Source: Rickettsiales bacterium (GTDB taxonomy: Bacteria; Pseudomonadota; Alphaproteobacteria; Rickettsiales; JABIRX01). From it: a stretch of DNA of 36,585 nt. The position numbers were made by a program, and so were the translations under genes. This document shows positions 1-8,412 of this stretch, in pieces. Each line of letters begins with the position of its first letter. Within the stretch, counting starts at the first letter, position 1. The DNA is taken from the NCBI GenBank assembly GCA_018659145.1, contig JABJNB010000067.1:1-36585 (forward strand), read 5' to 3'. The notes under the pieces were generated by a model. That model was not told the origin of the DNA and searched no databases. It saw nothing but the letters and a program-made list of their open reading frames with translations.

Positions 1-2175
1 GAGACAAGTGCTGCAGATTTTCTAGCTTCTTCAAGTGGAGGCGGTAGAGTAGTAGTAGCTGGCAATGGTGCTGCTTCTTCTGAACGGGGAGCTCATCCAC
101 TTTCTTTAGGTGGAGGAGTTGGAGCAGGGTCTGGCAATGGTGCTGCTTCTTCTGAACGGAGATCTTATGCACCTTCTGCACCTTCTTCAGGTGAAAGAAA
201 TAGAGTGAAACTTGGCAAAGATACTGCTTTTGTTGAGCGGAGAGACTCTATGCCTTCTTCAAGAGAAGGAAATGGAGAGAGGTCTGGCAATGGTTCTGTT
301 CGTTCTACAAGGATGTTTGAGTCTGAAGGTCCTAATACAGGAGCACTTGGTTCTACAGCTTTTACACTTTCTTCAAATGTAGGAAGTAGAGCGGGATCTG
401 GCAATGTTCCTGCTCATTTTAAACGGAGAGCTTCTTCATCTTCTTTAAGTGGAGTCAATGGAGTGCAACCTCGTAATGCTCCTGCTCCTGCTAAACAGGT
501 AGCTTCTTCATCTTCTTCAAGTGGAGGAAGTAGAGCAGGGTTTGGCAATGGTTCTGTTCGTTCTATAGGGAGGTTTGAGTCTGCAGGTTCTAATACAGGA
601 GCACTTGGTTCTACAGATTCTACACTTTTTGCAGGTGGAGTAAATGTAGTGCGACCTAGCAATGGTTCTGTTCATTCTGAACGTAGACCTTCTGCACCTT
701 CTTTAGGTAGAGGAGCTAGAGAAGGGTCTGGCAAAGATACTGCTCATTCTAAACGGAGAGCTTCTTCATCTTCTTTAAGTGGAGGAAATGTAGTACGACC
801 TCGTAATGCTTTTGCTCCTGCTCCTGCTCAACAGGGAGCTTCTTCATTTTCTTCAAGTGGAAGAATTGGAGGGCGACCTAGCGATTATCCTATTAGCTCT
901 ATGGCGAGCTTGTGGCCTAGTAGTCCTCCTCGGACTCATCAGTTAAGGGAGGGGGTGGCGCCTAAATCTGCGTTACTTACGCCTAAAAGCCAATGTTCTG
1001 CAGGCTCTACTGCTGCCAGCCCTGCAGGGAGTCCGGAGTTAAGAGGGGGTTCTGATATTCCGCCTATAAATCTTTTTGGATCAAGTCCTAAAGTTAGCTC
1101 GACTAGAGCGGTGGCTAAGGCTGCGAGTCAAGGTGGTCTAGGTGCAGTCTGGGGAGGTGAAAGTTTTGGAGCGCAACGAGAATTCTCAGGAGGAAGCTCA
1201 TATAGTGCGGAAGAAGTGAATTCTTTGTTAGTTAAACTTTATTCTGCGGAAGATCATAATCAATATTTGTCAACTCAGCTTGCTTCTGCGGAAGCTCGTA
1301 ATCAAGAGTTGTCTGATGCTAATGATGCTAATGATGGTTTGGTAAATGCATTTTTTACTCAGTATGAAGAGGAGTTAAATCAATGGATAAATGCAGAGAC
1401 TCTAGAGCCTTTCTTTGTAGATACAGAAGGCAGATATGAAAATATTGCTTCTTTTTGCAAAGAGCAATTAGGTCAATGTTTAAAGGGAATTGATACTTCT
1501 CTTTCTGAAGAAGAGAGGGGTAGTATGAATGGAGTGGCATATTTAAGGAAATATTTTGCAAATGTAACAGAAATTATATTTGATAACATCATTCAGGAAG
1601 GTACTGATATAACAGCAGGAGGCGCGGAAAGTACACTGCCTAATTTGAAATTAAATCGTCCAAATATTGTTGCTACATTAGGAGGTGCTGCTATAGCTAA
1701 GTTGCAAAGATCAGCTCAGTGTCAGGGTGGTGAGGCTATATTAGTTGTTAATCAGTGGAGGGAAATTCATGATACAATGGAGGCAGCTGGTTCTATAGCA
1801 ATCTCTGATCGGGTTAGGGAGTTTGGTATGTTGATGACAGGATTAATTAGCAGTAGTAAAATTAGCGGTATCGATGATTTTTTGAAGATTCTTTATCAAG
1901 AGATTGGTAATTTTGAAAAAAAATATCAAGAAGATTATGACCAAGTTCAGATTTGTAATATTGTAAACCTTTGTTTTCTTGACTTGCTTAACTCTGCTTG
2001 CGATCAAATTGGCATATCTGGTTATCCGCCTGGGATGAAGGATATGATCAAGGGTTGTTTTGATCGGAAGGAAGCATCAAGTGATTCTATCTATGATAAT
2101 CATCAGATGTATATTGATGCTATGTATAAAGATCTAGAGATTGATGTGTCGCAGAAAACAGAAAGGGGTATGTGA
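1..2175 (+). CDS. Ser/Gly/Arg-repeat coiled-coil protein, 5'-truncated by window edge
   Basis: The frame is open from base 1, so the real start lies upstream; 724 residues are visible. Residues 1 to about 390 are low-complexity Ser, Gly, Arg, Ala and Asn, built from degenerate units with cores such as GNGAASSERR, GNGSVRS and AHSKRRASSSSLSGG. Residues about 400-447 look like a short coiled coil with YSAEE/SAEDHNQ/SAEARNQ heptads. Residues 450-724 are a compact, mostly helical domain with several Cys. No signal peptide or membrane segment is visible. The stop codon overlaps the next start (TGATG), so the gene heads a three-gene overlapping operon. I do not recognise the family. A disordered repeat head on a folded tail would suit a secreted or scaffold protein, but that is inference. 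GTG at 205 is a weak internal start and is not needed. Confidence 0.85.
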   Translation, partial: ETSAADFLASSSGGGRVVVAGNGAASSERGAHPLSLGGGVGAGSGNGAASSERRSYAPSAPSSGERNRVKLGKDTAFVERRDSMPSSREGNGERSGNGSVRSTRMFESEGPNTGALGSTAFTLSSNVGSRAGSGNVPAHFKRRASSSSLSGVNGVQPRNAPAPAKQVASSSSSSGGSRAGFGNGSVRSIGRFESAGSNTGALGSTDSTLFAGGVNVVRPSNGSVHSERRPSAPSLGRGAREGSGKDTAHSKRRASSSSLSGGNVVRPRNAFAPAPAQQGASSFSSSGRIGGRPSDYPISSMASLWPSSPPRTHQLREGVAPKSALLTPKSQCSAGSTAASPAGSPELRGGSDIPPINLFGSSPKVSSTRAVAKAASQGGLGAVWGGESFGAQREFSGGSSYSAEEVNSLLVKLYSAEDHNQYLSTQLASAEARNQELSDANDANDGLVNAFFTQYEEELNQWINAETLEPFFVDTEGRYENIASFCKEQLGQCLKGIDTSLSEEERGSMNGVAYLRKYFANVTEIIFDNIIQEGTDITAGGAESTLPNLKLNRPNIVATLGGAAIAKLQRSAQCQGGEAILVVNQWREIHDTMEAAGSIAISDRVREFGMLMTGLISSSKISGIDDFLKILYQEIGNFEKKYQEDYDQVQICNIVNLCFLDLLNSACDQIGISGYPPGMKDMIKGCFDRKEASSDSIYDNHQMYIDAMYKDLEIDVSQKTERGM
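61..865 (+). repeat. Degenerate in-frame tandem repeats inside the first gene
   Basis: A 72-bp unit starting GGCAATGGTGCTGCTTC occurs at 61 and 133 (24 codons). A longer unit of about 85 bp that includes AATACAGGAGCACTTGGTTC occurs from about 284 and again from 541. A second unit starting GCTCATT(T/C)TAAACGGAGAG occurs at 412 and 742, followed each time by CCTCGTAATGCT and CTCCTGCT runs. All spacings keep the reading frame, so the repeats encode a repetitive peptide. The two long copies differ by an extra 73 bp or so, which shows unit gain or loss. Confidence 0.8.
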
Positions 2176-2501
2176 TGATGCTAATCGAAAAGAAAGCAGC
2201 TTCTTCTTTAGAGAGCTTTGTTAAAACTCTCTATGCACAGATATATCTTTTTGAGAATCAAAATACAAATTATACTCGGCCTGAGGTTGCTAAGATGCTA
2301 AGTGGTTGTTTTGATGGGTTGTGTAAGGATATGTTAGAAGCGAGAGAAATAAAATATGATGTGTTATGTCTCAAGACATTTGTAACAAAATCTTCTCCAG
2401 TAGATTGTAACCATCACCTTTGCAAAGATGCTATATTGGCGTTGCTTGCTTGTAGTCCAGAGCAAGATCTGGGCTCATCACTTATTAGGAGAGGATCATG
2501 A
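2175..2501 (+). CDS. Small helical protein, paralogue of the preceding gene's C-terminus
   Basis: A 108-residue protein. ATG at 2175 overlaps the upstream stop (TGATG) and has AAAGGGG 6-7 bases upstream; GTG at 2172 or ATG at 2178 are alternatives. Residues about 12-60 align by eye with the last third of the upstream protein: ESFVKTLYAQIYLFE against DDFLKILYQEIGNFE, followed in both by a Tyr and then a CF-x-x-L helix. It also shares a GCFD motif with the upstream tail. It may be a stand-alone copy of that domain or a fragment left by an unequal duplication. Its stop overlaps the next start (ATGA), so translation is probably coupled to both neighbours. No signal peptide or membrane segment; function unknown. 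Confidence 0.75.
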   Translation: MMLIEKKAASSLESFVKTLYAQIYLFENQNTNYTRPEVAKMLSGCFDGLCKDMLEAREIKYDVLCLKTFVTKSSPVDCNHHLCKDAILALLACSPEQDLGSSLIRRGS

Positions 2502-5413
2502 TAAGACGAATAAATAATAATAGAGCTATTCAGAGCGGAAGGAATCGAGGAATCGCTCAGCCAGAAAATCCAGCTGCTACAGCTGTTAGTACAGTTGGTG
2601 GAGAAGATAATGGAGGAGGAGGTGCTGCGCAAGCTAGACCTCGTCCTCATCAAGTACGCTCTGAGAGTACTGCTTTACAGGTAGGTCGGAGACAAGTAGC
2701 GGAAAAGGGGTTGTCAGGAGATGCAGTTGTAGCAGTTTCTCCACCAACTGGAGAAGTTGCATCTATAGCGCCTGTGGCTCCAATAGAGGATATTCAACTT
2801 TCTAGCTTTGCGTCTCTTACTGAAGAATCCGGACAAACTGCAGTTGTATCTTCAGTCAGATCTGCGGCTCCAGGGGAGTTTTCTGGCGCAATGAATAATT
2901 CTCCGTTATCTAGAAGAGGATCTGGAGGCGATGATCTGGCTGTAGTTAGTAGGCTGAATTTAACACCTGGTTCTGTCCGTGGGGGTGAATCTGTCGGATC
3001 TTCCGATGATGGTACGCCGCCGCTTGAGGCCGGTAGTCTTACACTTACTCCTGCAGGAGATAGGAGGTCTGTTGGAGCTAGCCTGTTACCTAGCTTAGAA
3101 GATAGGCAAGTGACTGGTGCAGAAGGAGTAGACGTTGATCTGGGGGATGGGTCTAAAGGATCTTCCGATGAGGGTGCGTCTGAAGCTGGTAGTCTTGCAC
3201 TTACTCCTGCAAGAGCTACTAGTAGCTTTGTTGAAGCTGCGGGTATGGGTACAAGAGGATGGAGCCAAGGAAGGGGAGGTTTGTTAAACGGAGAACCAGA
3301 CGGAGGCCAGTTTGATGAATCTGTTGAGACTCTTCGCACCTTAACGGTATCCGCGCGAGCTGCAGAAAGTGCAGATCTGAGAGAACAAATGTCTTCTCAA
3401 GCTGAAGAAAATGCAAGGCTGAGAGAAGAAGTTGCAAAGCTTAGAGCGCAGCTAGCATCAAAAGAGAAGAGACCTAATGCGCGATATAGCGAAGCTTATC
3501 TACAGGGGTTGGTTACTGATCTTGATAAAGAAAATAAATATATAGCCATGTTATCAAAGTCTGCTGAAGAAGTTTTTGGTGATGAGGTTCCCCAGGGTGA
3601 TTATTTAGCTTGGCGCAAACCTGTGGAAGTGTTATATAAGAGAACTATAGGTGCTATGGTATATCGCCTACCTGATATGGCTAGAGATCATGGAGCTAGT
3701 GATTTATTATTAACAATGACAAATCTAGCGAAAAAGTTAGAAGTTGGTTTGATTTTAAATAGTTTTGCTGACTTAGGTAGTGTAGATTGGAGTCGAGTAG
3801 GTTTTGCTACAGAGGCTGTAGAGGATAAGATATCCAAAGAGTTAATTATTTTGGAAAATAGTTTAATAGATATATATCGGCTTGATGTAGATGAGGCCTT
3901 AGATTATGTAGCTCATCCAGATACGCAGACATTCGTAACCGCTATGACGAAGCTTCGGTTATTATCACTTAATTTAAGTAAAAAATCTTTAACTACGGCA
4001 AAAGAGTTATCTGAAAAAAGATTATTATTAAACCACTTCGTTGATTTTTTTAAGGAAGGTAGAGTTGAGGAAGATGATTTAGAACGATTTCTTGGCTTAA
4101 TGGAAGTTGTTTGTCCCCCAGTCTCTCAAGATTTTTCTGCAAGTGATCGTGCAGATTCTGGCTCAGAGTCTGATGGGGTCGAGGAAGATCCTGTAGATGG
4201 AGTAAGTAGTAGGAGCGAGAACAAGCATTTACTATTATTAAAGAATCTTAATCTTAGCAATTCGGATCATAAAGCAGCCTTAGAGAAATATTTTGGTAAG
4301 AGCTATGATAAGGCAATTAGTGAGTTAAAAAGATATCAAAAAGGGGTTTTTGCAAATAAGGGTAAGAGTCCAGGTTATGAGTCCCGCACAGATGGTTATG
4401 AAGGTGAGAAGTATAAGGTGTTATCTTCATATAATGCTACTGAGCTGGATCTTTTCTCGCAGTTCAAACTCCAGCAAGGAGAGCTAGAGTCGGCCTCCAG
4501 GAAGTTAGAAGATTTTTATCATACAAGGTTCGATTATTTTAGGGTTGAGCAATATATGGACTTAATATCCGAGATGCCTTTGTCAGAGAAGGTAACATTA
4601 TCTAATATGTTAAAAGAATATATATATGCTTTTAAAAAGTCGGTGGTTGAGAGATATGATGATGATCGTCCTGGGGATTTAAGTGAGCAGGAGCGTTTTG
4701 ATTTAGATTTGGGTGTGGCTACTAAGGCGATTTTTAATTATAGTCGGTACAAGACTCGTAAAGAAGATAGAGGTTTTACAGATACTCTTGTAACAGATCG
4801 TAAGAAAAAAATTGCTGAGGCTAATGCTCAAATTGGGTTAAGTCCGAGAATATCTAATAGGGTACAGTTTTTGTTAAGTTTAGAAAGATTATCACATCGT
4901 TTAGCTCAGGATATTAAGTCTTATGGAGTAGATTTGGAAGGTAAAGTGTCTAAGCTTAAGCAAGAGGTAGAATCTCGTCAATCCACACTACCGCCAGAGA
5001 GCGGGTCTGGTGATGGTTTGAAAGAAGGTGACGCTCTATGCGGTCATGAGGGTGCGAGTCAGCCATGCGCGTCAGGGAGTTCTGAGGCAAGTGATCAGAA
5101 GGATTATCTGTTTTTGGATCCACAAGATATTGAGTTCCATAAAGCTAGAACTGGGATTATGCGTGAAGATGAAGCTGATGTGGGGAGTATTCGTCAATCT
5201 GAGCTTGATTTAGATCATATTAGTCGAGCCGGATTATCAATAGCAAGGCTGAGGGAGAGTCGTCGGACTATAGAGTTATCTGAGGCTGTTACAGCAGAGT
5301 ATCAGGAGTTGTATAAGGCGCAACTATGTGATGATGGTGATACAGGATTTGCTCAGAAAGTTAAAGAAAAGTCTGAGAAAACTGCATTAGGATCAGGAAA
5401 AACGGTGTTATAA
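2498..5413 (+). CDS. Large disordered/coiled-coil protein, paralogue of the gene at 5593
   Basis: A 971-residue protein starting in an ATGA overlap with the gene before, with AGGAGAGG just upstream. Residues 1 to about 285 are disordered (Gly, Ser, Ala, Pro, acidic) and contain a duplicated unit GSSD(D/E)G..EAGSL.LTPA, at DNA positions 2996 and 3158 (162 bp apart, in frame). Residues about 290-325 form a coiled coil (SQAEENARLREEVAKLRAQL). Residues about 330-970 match the 931-aa protein encoded at 5593, with landmarks LSLNLSKK, KELSEKRLLLN, LEDFYHTRFDYFRVEQYM, FLLSLERLS and LRESRRTIE. An acidic Ser-rich linker interrupts the module near residues 545-575. No export signal or membrane helix is seen. 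Function unknown; a structural or secreted protein is possible. Confidence 0.88.
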   Translation: MIRRINNNRAIQSGRNRGIAQPENPAATAVSTVGGEDNGGGGAAQARPRPHQVRSESTALQVGRRQVAEKGLSGDAVVAVSPPTGEVASIAPVAPIEDIQLSSFASLTEESGQTAVVSSVRSAAPGEFSGAMNNSPLSRRGSGGDDLAVVSRLNLTPGSVRGGESVGSSDDGTPPLEAGSLTLTPAGDRRSVGASLLPSLEDRQVTGAEGVDVDLGDGSKGSSDEGASEAGSLALTPARATSSFVEAAGMGTRGWSQGRGGLLNGEPDGGQFDESVETLRTLTVSARAAESADLREQMSSQAEENARLREEVAKLRAQLASKEKRPNARYSEAYLQGLVTDLDKENKYIAMLSKSAEEVFGDEVPQGDYLAWRKPVEVLYKRTIGAMVYRLPDMARDHGASDLLLTMTNLAKKLEVGLILNSFADLGSVDWSRVGFATEAVEDKISKELIILENSLIDIYRLDVDEALDYVAHPDTQTFVTAMTKLRLLSLNLSKKSLTTAKELSEKRLLLNHFVDFFKEGRVEEDDLERFLGLMEVVCPPVSQDFSASDRADSGSESDGVEEDPVDGVSSRSENKHLLLLKNLNLSNSDHKAALEKYFGKSYDKAISELKRYQKGVFANKGKSPGYESRTDGYEGEKYKVLSSYNATELDLFSQFKLQQGELESASRKLEDFYHTRFDYFRVEQYMDLISEMPLSEKVTLSNMLKEYIYAFKKSVVERYDDDRPGDLSEQERFDLDLGVATKAIFNYSRYKTRKEDRGFTDTLVTDRKKKIAEANAQIGLSPRISNRVQFLLSLERLSHRLAQDIKSYGVDLEGKVSKLKQEVESRQSTLPPESGSGDGLKEGDALCGHEGASQPCASGSSEASDQKDYLFLDPQDIEFHKARTGIMREDEADVGSIRQSELDLDHISRAGLSIARLRESRRTIELSEAVTAEYQELYKAQLCDDGDTGFAQKVKEKSEKTALGSGKTVL

Positions 5414-5534
5414 TTTTGTATTTTTTGCCAAGTCGTTATTAGTGACATAATGCAACCAAGGGTTGTGTGTAGAGAGGGTTTTAGGGGTAAAAAATCGCGA
5501 GTAGTTAAAAGAGTGGTTTTATTACATAATATAC

Positions 5535-5563
5535 TTGAATATAATAAGAGGCTGGTCTATACA
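5535..5563 (+). promoter_or_regulatory. Sigma70-type promoter for the 931-aa gene
   Basis: TTGAAT at 5535-5540 and TATACA at 5558-5563 are separated by 17 bp. Transcription would start near 5570, and an AAGAGG ribosome site at 5581-5586 lies 6 bases before ATG at 5593. The 931- and 842-aa genes can therefore be transcribed apart from the upstream trio. The rest of the 5414-5592 gap shows only a weak inverted repeat (CAACC/GGTTG near 5452-5467). Confidence 0.55.
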
Positions 5564-5592
5564 TTCTTGCAACTATTTTTAAGAGGTTAGTT

Positions 5593-8388
5593 ATGATGAG
5601 TGCTGATATAATAAGAGATAAAATTTCAAAATATTTAACAAGGCAAGACGGTTGTACAGAACTGCTCGCAACTTCTCAAGAAGAAGTAAGGGGAGCTGCA
5701 GGTAATGCGGATATGTTAAGCGGTGCAGTAAGGTTTTTTGGCCATATATTACATGATGATGATTGGTTAAATGCTATCGCTGGTGCTAACGATGGGGCGG
5801 GATTCACCTTGTCTGATCAGGATTTAAAATATATAATTGGTAAGAAAGAGAAAGATAGAGATGCTTACGTAAAGAGCTTTATTACTGCGGTGACTAATGA
5901 TTATGTGGGAGAGTTAGTTGACGCTCGTAAGGCACCTCAAAAGAAGTTATTAGAGCAAAGGATGGAGGCGCTTATTACTCGGTTATCGGCTAGGTATAAT
6001 AAATATAGTTTTGAGTTTCAGTTATCGGCTAGTTCTGAGAAAATATTAGAGGCAGAGGAGTCTAAAGCTCAATCCGATCTTGCTCATAAGAAAGAATTAG
6101 AAGCTATAAACTTAGATCATCAAGCTGTCGTTAAGAGTCAGGAAGAAGCTTATGAAGGTCGAGAAAAAGAGTATCAAGATGCATTGCAGGCTAGTGAGAA
6201 GAGGGCAGAGGAGTCCAAAGTTCAATCCGATCTTGATCATACGGAAGAATTAGGGAAGACGGAACGAGTATATCAAGTTACACTTGAGCGTGTGGAAGGA
6301 GAGCGTCAAGCTTTGGTTGCAGAGAAGGATGGCTTAGTAGCAGATCATGCGGAATTTTTGCGTTCTCTACAAGAAGATTATGAACGTAAATTGCAGAGTC
6401 AGTCAGAGGGTCTTGCAGCAGAAAAAGATGAGGCATTGTCTGGTTTAGAAGCTTCAAAGGATGGTGAAGCTCAAGCAAGAATTGGTGAGTTGGAAGCAGA
6501 ATATGATGGTCTTAGTCAAGCGCAAACTCAGCAACATTCTGCAGAGGTGGCAAGATTAAAAAGATCAGTTACTAAGGCTCAAAGAGATGGGCATGGTGCG
6601 ATAAAGAGTGCAGATTTATCATCTGAGTATCATGTGCGATTATATGATTCAGCATTAGACGTTTTAGATGATGGTGTATCAAATGATTATTTGGGATGGA
6701 AACGTCAATTAAAGTCTTTGTTTGATAAAACTGTTGGGTCTATGAGTTATACACTGCCTAAATTGGGTGGAGATAGAGCTAATCAAGCTAGTCTAGATTT
6801 GTTAGAAGGAATAAATAGTTTAGTAGGACAATTAGGTTTGCAAGACTTTGAAAGATTGGAAGATTTAGATGGTTTGCAATCTGTAAATTGGGAGGCTCTA
6901 GATATAAGTACAGATCTTGTAACCGGAAGAGAGGAGCAAGAAACTGATCTTTTAGGGAATCTACTTATTAATGTATTAAAAATTGATATAGATACAGTCG
7001 ATTCTTATATGAAGCATAAAGATACTAAGGATTTTGTTGGTGTAATGGCTAAGCTTCGAGGATTATCACTTAATTTAAGTAAGAAAGCTTTGACTGAAGC
7101 GAAGGAATTATCTGACAAAAGATTGTTATTAAATGCTTTGGTAAAAGATCCTCTGGAAGTAGATAGTTCATTTGCTAATTTGTACGAATCGATTACGGAA
7201 GAGAGTTTTGTAGAGGATCAGTCTGACGGGGCAATTAAATATTTACTAGAGAATCTTGATCTAGCTAGCGCAGAGCATAGATCTGCATTAGAAGTGTATT
7301 TTGGCTCACCTTATGATAAGGAAATAAAAAGGTTAATCCTAGAACAAAAGACTGGTTTTCAAACCCAAGCCCAAGAGTCTGATCGCGGCTATTATAAGGT
7401 TGATGGATATAGAATTTTAAATTGTTATAGAACTTTTGATCAAGATAGACAAGCTTATGTCGCTTATCAAGGTGAAGTGGATTATTTTGTAGAATTGCAA
7501 AATAAGCAGCGGTTACTAGAGCGGTTATCATCTCCGTTAGAAGATTTTTATCATACAAGGTTTGACTATTTTAGAGTTGAACAATATATGGCTTCAATAG
7601 AAGATATGCCTTTCACCGATAAGAAAATTTTAGCAGATATGTTGCAAGAATTTATCTATGCCTTCAAACATTCAGTATCTGAAAGATATGCAGAAGATAG
7701 ACCGGTTGAATTAACAGGGGGTGAGAGGCTTGATGTATTTGCAAAAGCTATACAGAGAGTATTTAGAGCCAACAAGGGTGAAGATAAAGTTAATGCTATA
7801 AAAGATATAATGCTTGAGTATAAAGATTCTTTGGGTAAGGCAAATCATCCAGATCATAAGCCTGCCTTAGATGAGAGAACATCTAATGCGGTGCAAATGT
7901 TGTTATCTTTAGAAAGGTTGTCCGATCTTATTAATAGTGATATTAAAAGGTATGCTGAGATTTTACCGTCAGAATTAGAGAGGCAGCAGATGATTGTGGA
8001 TGGTCTTGGAGACGTAAGTTCTGATGGCTCAGGTTCTAGAGAATCAGGTTCCGATGGCTCAAGTTCTGAAAGTCTAGGGGAAGAAGAGTTTAAACTCAAA
8101 TGTCTATTAGATCAAAAGACTGAGCTTGATAGTCTTGTTGTGACCAAATCAACAATTGCATCTTTAAGAGAAAGACGCCAAACTATCCAGACATCAGAGT
8201 CTGTAACAGAAGGGTATCAATCATACTGTGATCAGTATTTTGCTAACCAAGAGGAAGGTACAGATTTTGTTACACAGCTTCAAGATCGTTCTCAAGCAGT
8301 AGCTGGAGCAGCAGCAGAAGATCAAGCAGGAGCAGCTAGAGGAAGGTCAGTGTCAGTAGTAACATCTGGGCTTGGGCATAGGGTGTAG
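5593..8388 (+). CDS. Large coiled-coil protein, paralogue of the 971-aa gene
   Basis: A 931-residue protein with a good ribosome site (AAGAGG). Residues 1 to about 150 are a predicted globular helical head absent from its paralogue. Residues about 150-335 are a long charged coiled coil carrying a 51-residue duplication (EESK(A/V)QSDL at DNA 6055 and 6208). Residues about 340-930 are the module shared with the 971-aa protein: LSLNLSKKALTEAKELSDKR, LEDFYHTRFDYFRVEQYM, EFIYAFK.SV.ERY, LLSLERLS and LRERRQTIQ. DNA at 7536-7591 matches 4504-4559 in all but 4 of 56 bases, so the duplication is fairly recent or kept alike by conversion. A Ser/Gly/Asp stretch near residues 810-830 is a flexible linker. 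No signal peptide or membrane helix; function unknown. Confidence 0.88.
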   Translation: MMSADIIRDKISKYLTRQDGCTELLATSQEEVRGAAGNADMLSGAVRFFGHILHDDDWLNAIAGANDGAGFTLSDQDLKYIIGKKEKDRDAYVKSFITAVTNDYVGELVDARKAPQKKLLEQRMEALITRLSARYNKYSFEFQLSASSEKILEAEESKAQSDLAHKKELEAINLDHQAVVKSQEEAYEGREKEYQDALQASEKRAEESKVQSDLDHTEELGKTERVYQVTLERVEGERQALVAEKDGLVADHAEFLRSLQEDYERKLQSQSEGLAAEKDEALSGLEASKDGEAQARIGELEAEYDGLSQAQTQQHSAEVARLKRSVTKAQRDGHGAIKSADLSSEYHVRLYDSALDVLDDGVSNDYLGWKRQLKSLFDKTVGSMSYTLPKLGGDRANQASLDLLEGINSLVGQLGLQDFERLEDLDGLQSVNWEALDISTDLVTGREEQETDLLGNLLINVLKIDIDTVDSYMKHKDTKDFVGVMAKLRGLSLNLSKKALTEAKELSDKRLLLNALVKDPLEVDSSFANLYESITEESFVEDQSDGAIKYLLENLDLASAEHRSALEVYFGSPYDKEIKRLILEQKTGFQTQAQESDRGYYKVDGYRILNCYRTFDQDRQAYVAYQGEVDYFVELQNKQRLLERLSSPLEDFYHTRFDYFRVEQYMASIEDMPFTDKKILADMLQEFIYAFKHSVSERYAEDRPVELTGGERLDVFAKAIQRVFRANKGEDKVNAIKDIMLEYKDSLGKANHPDHKPALDERTSNAVQMLLSLERLSDLINSDIKRYAEILPSELERQQMIVDGLGDVSSDGSGSRESGSDGSSSESLGEEEFKLKCLLDQKTELDSLVVTKSTIASLRERRQTIQTSESVTEGYQSYCDQYFANQEEGTDFVTQLQDRSQAVAGAAAEDQAGAARGRSVSVVTSGLGHRV

Positions 8389-8412
8389 TTTTTAATAATT
8401 GGTTTTGTTTTT

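Noticed and set aside
2794..3339. 181-codon minus-strand frame under the 971-aa gene
   Set aside because: It is Pro/Ser-rich and mirrors the Gly/Ser-rich disordered sense sequence, as expected for a shadow frame.
7265..7558. 97-codon minus-strand frame
   Set aside because: It lies wholly antisense to the shared module of the 931-aa gene and shows no motif.
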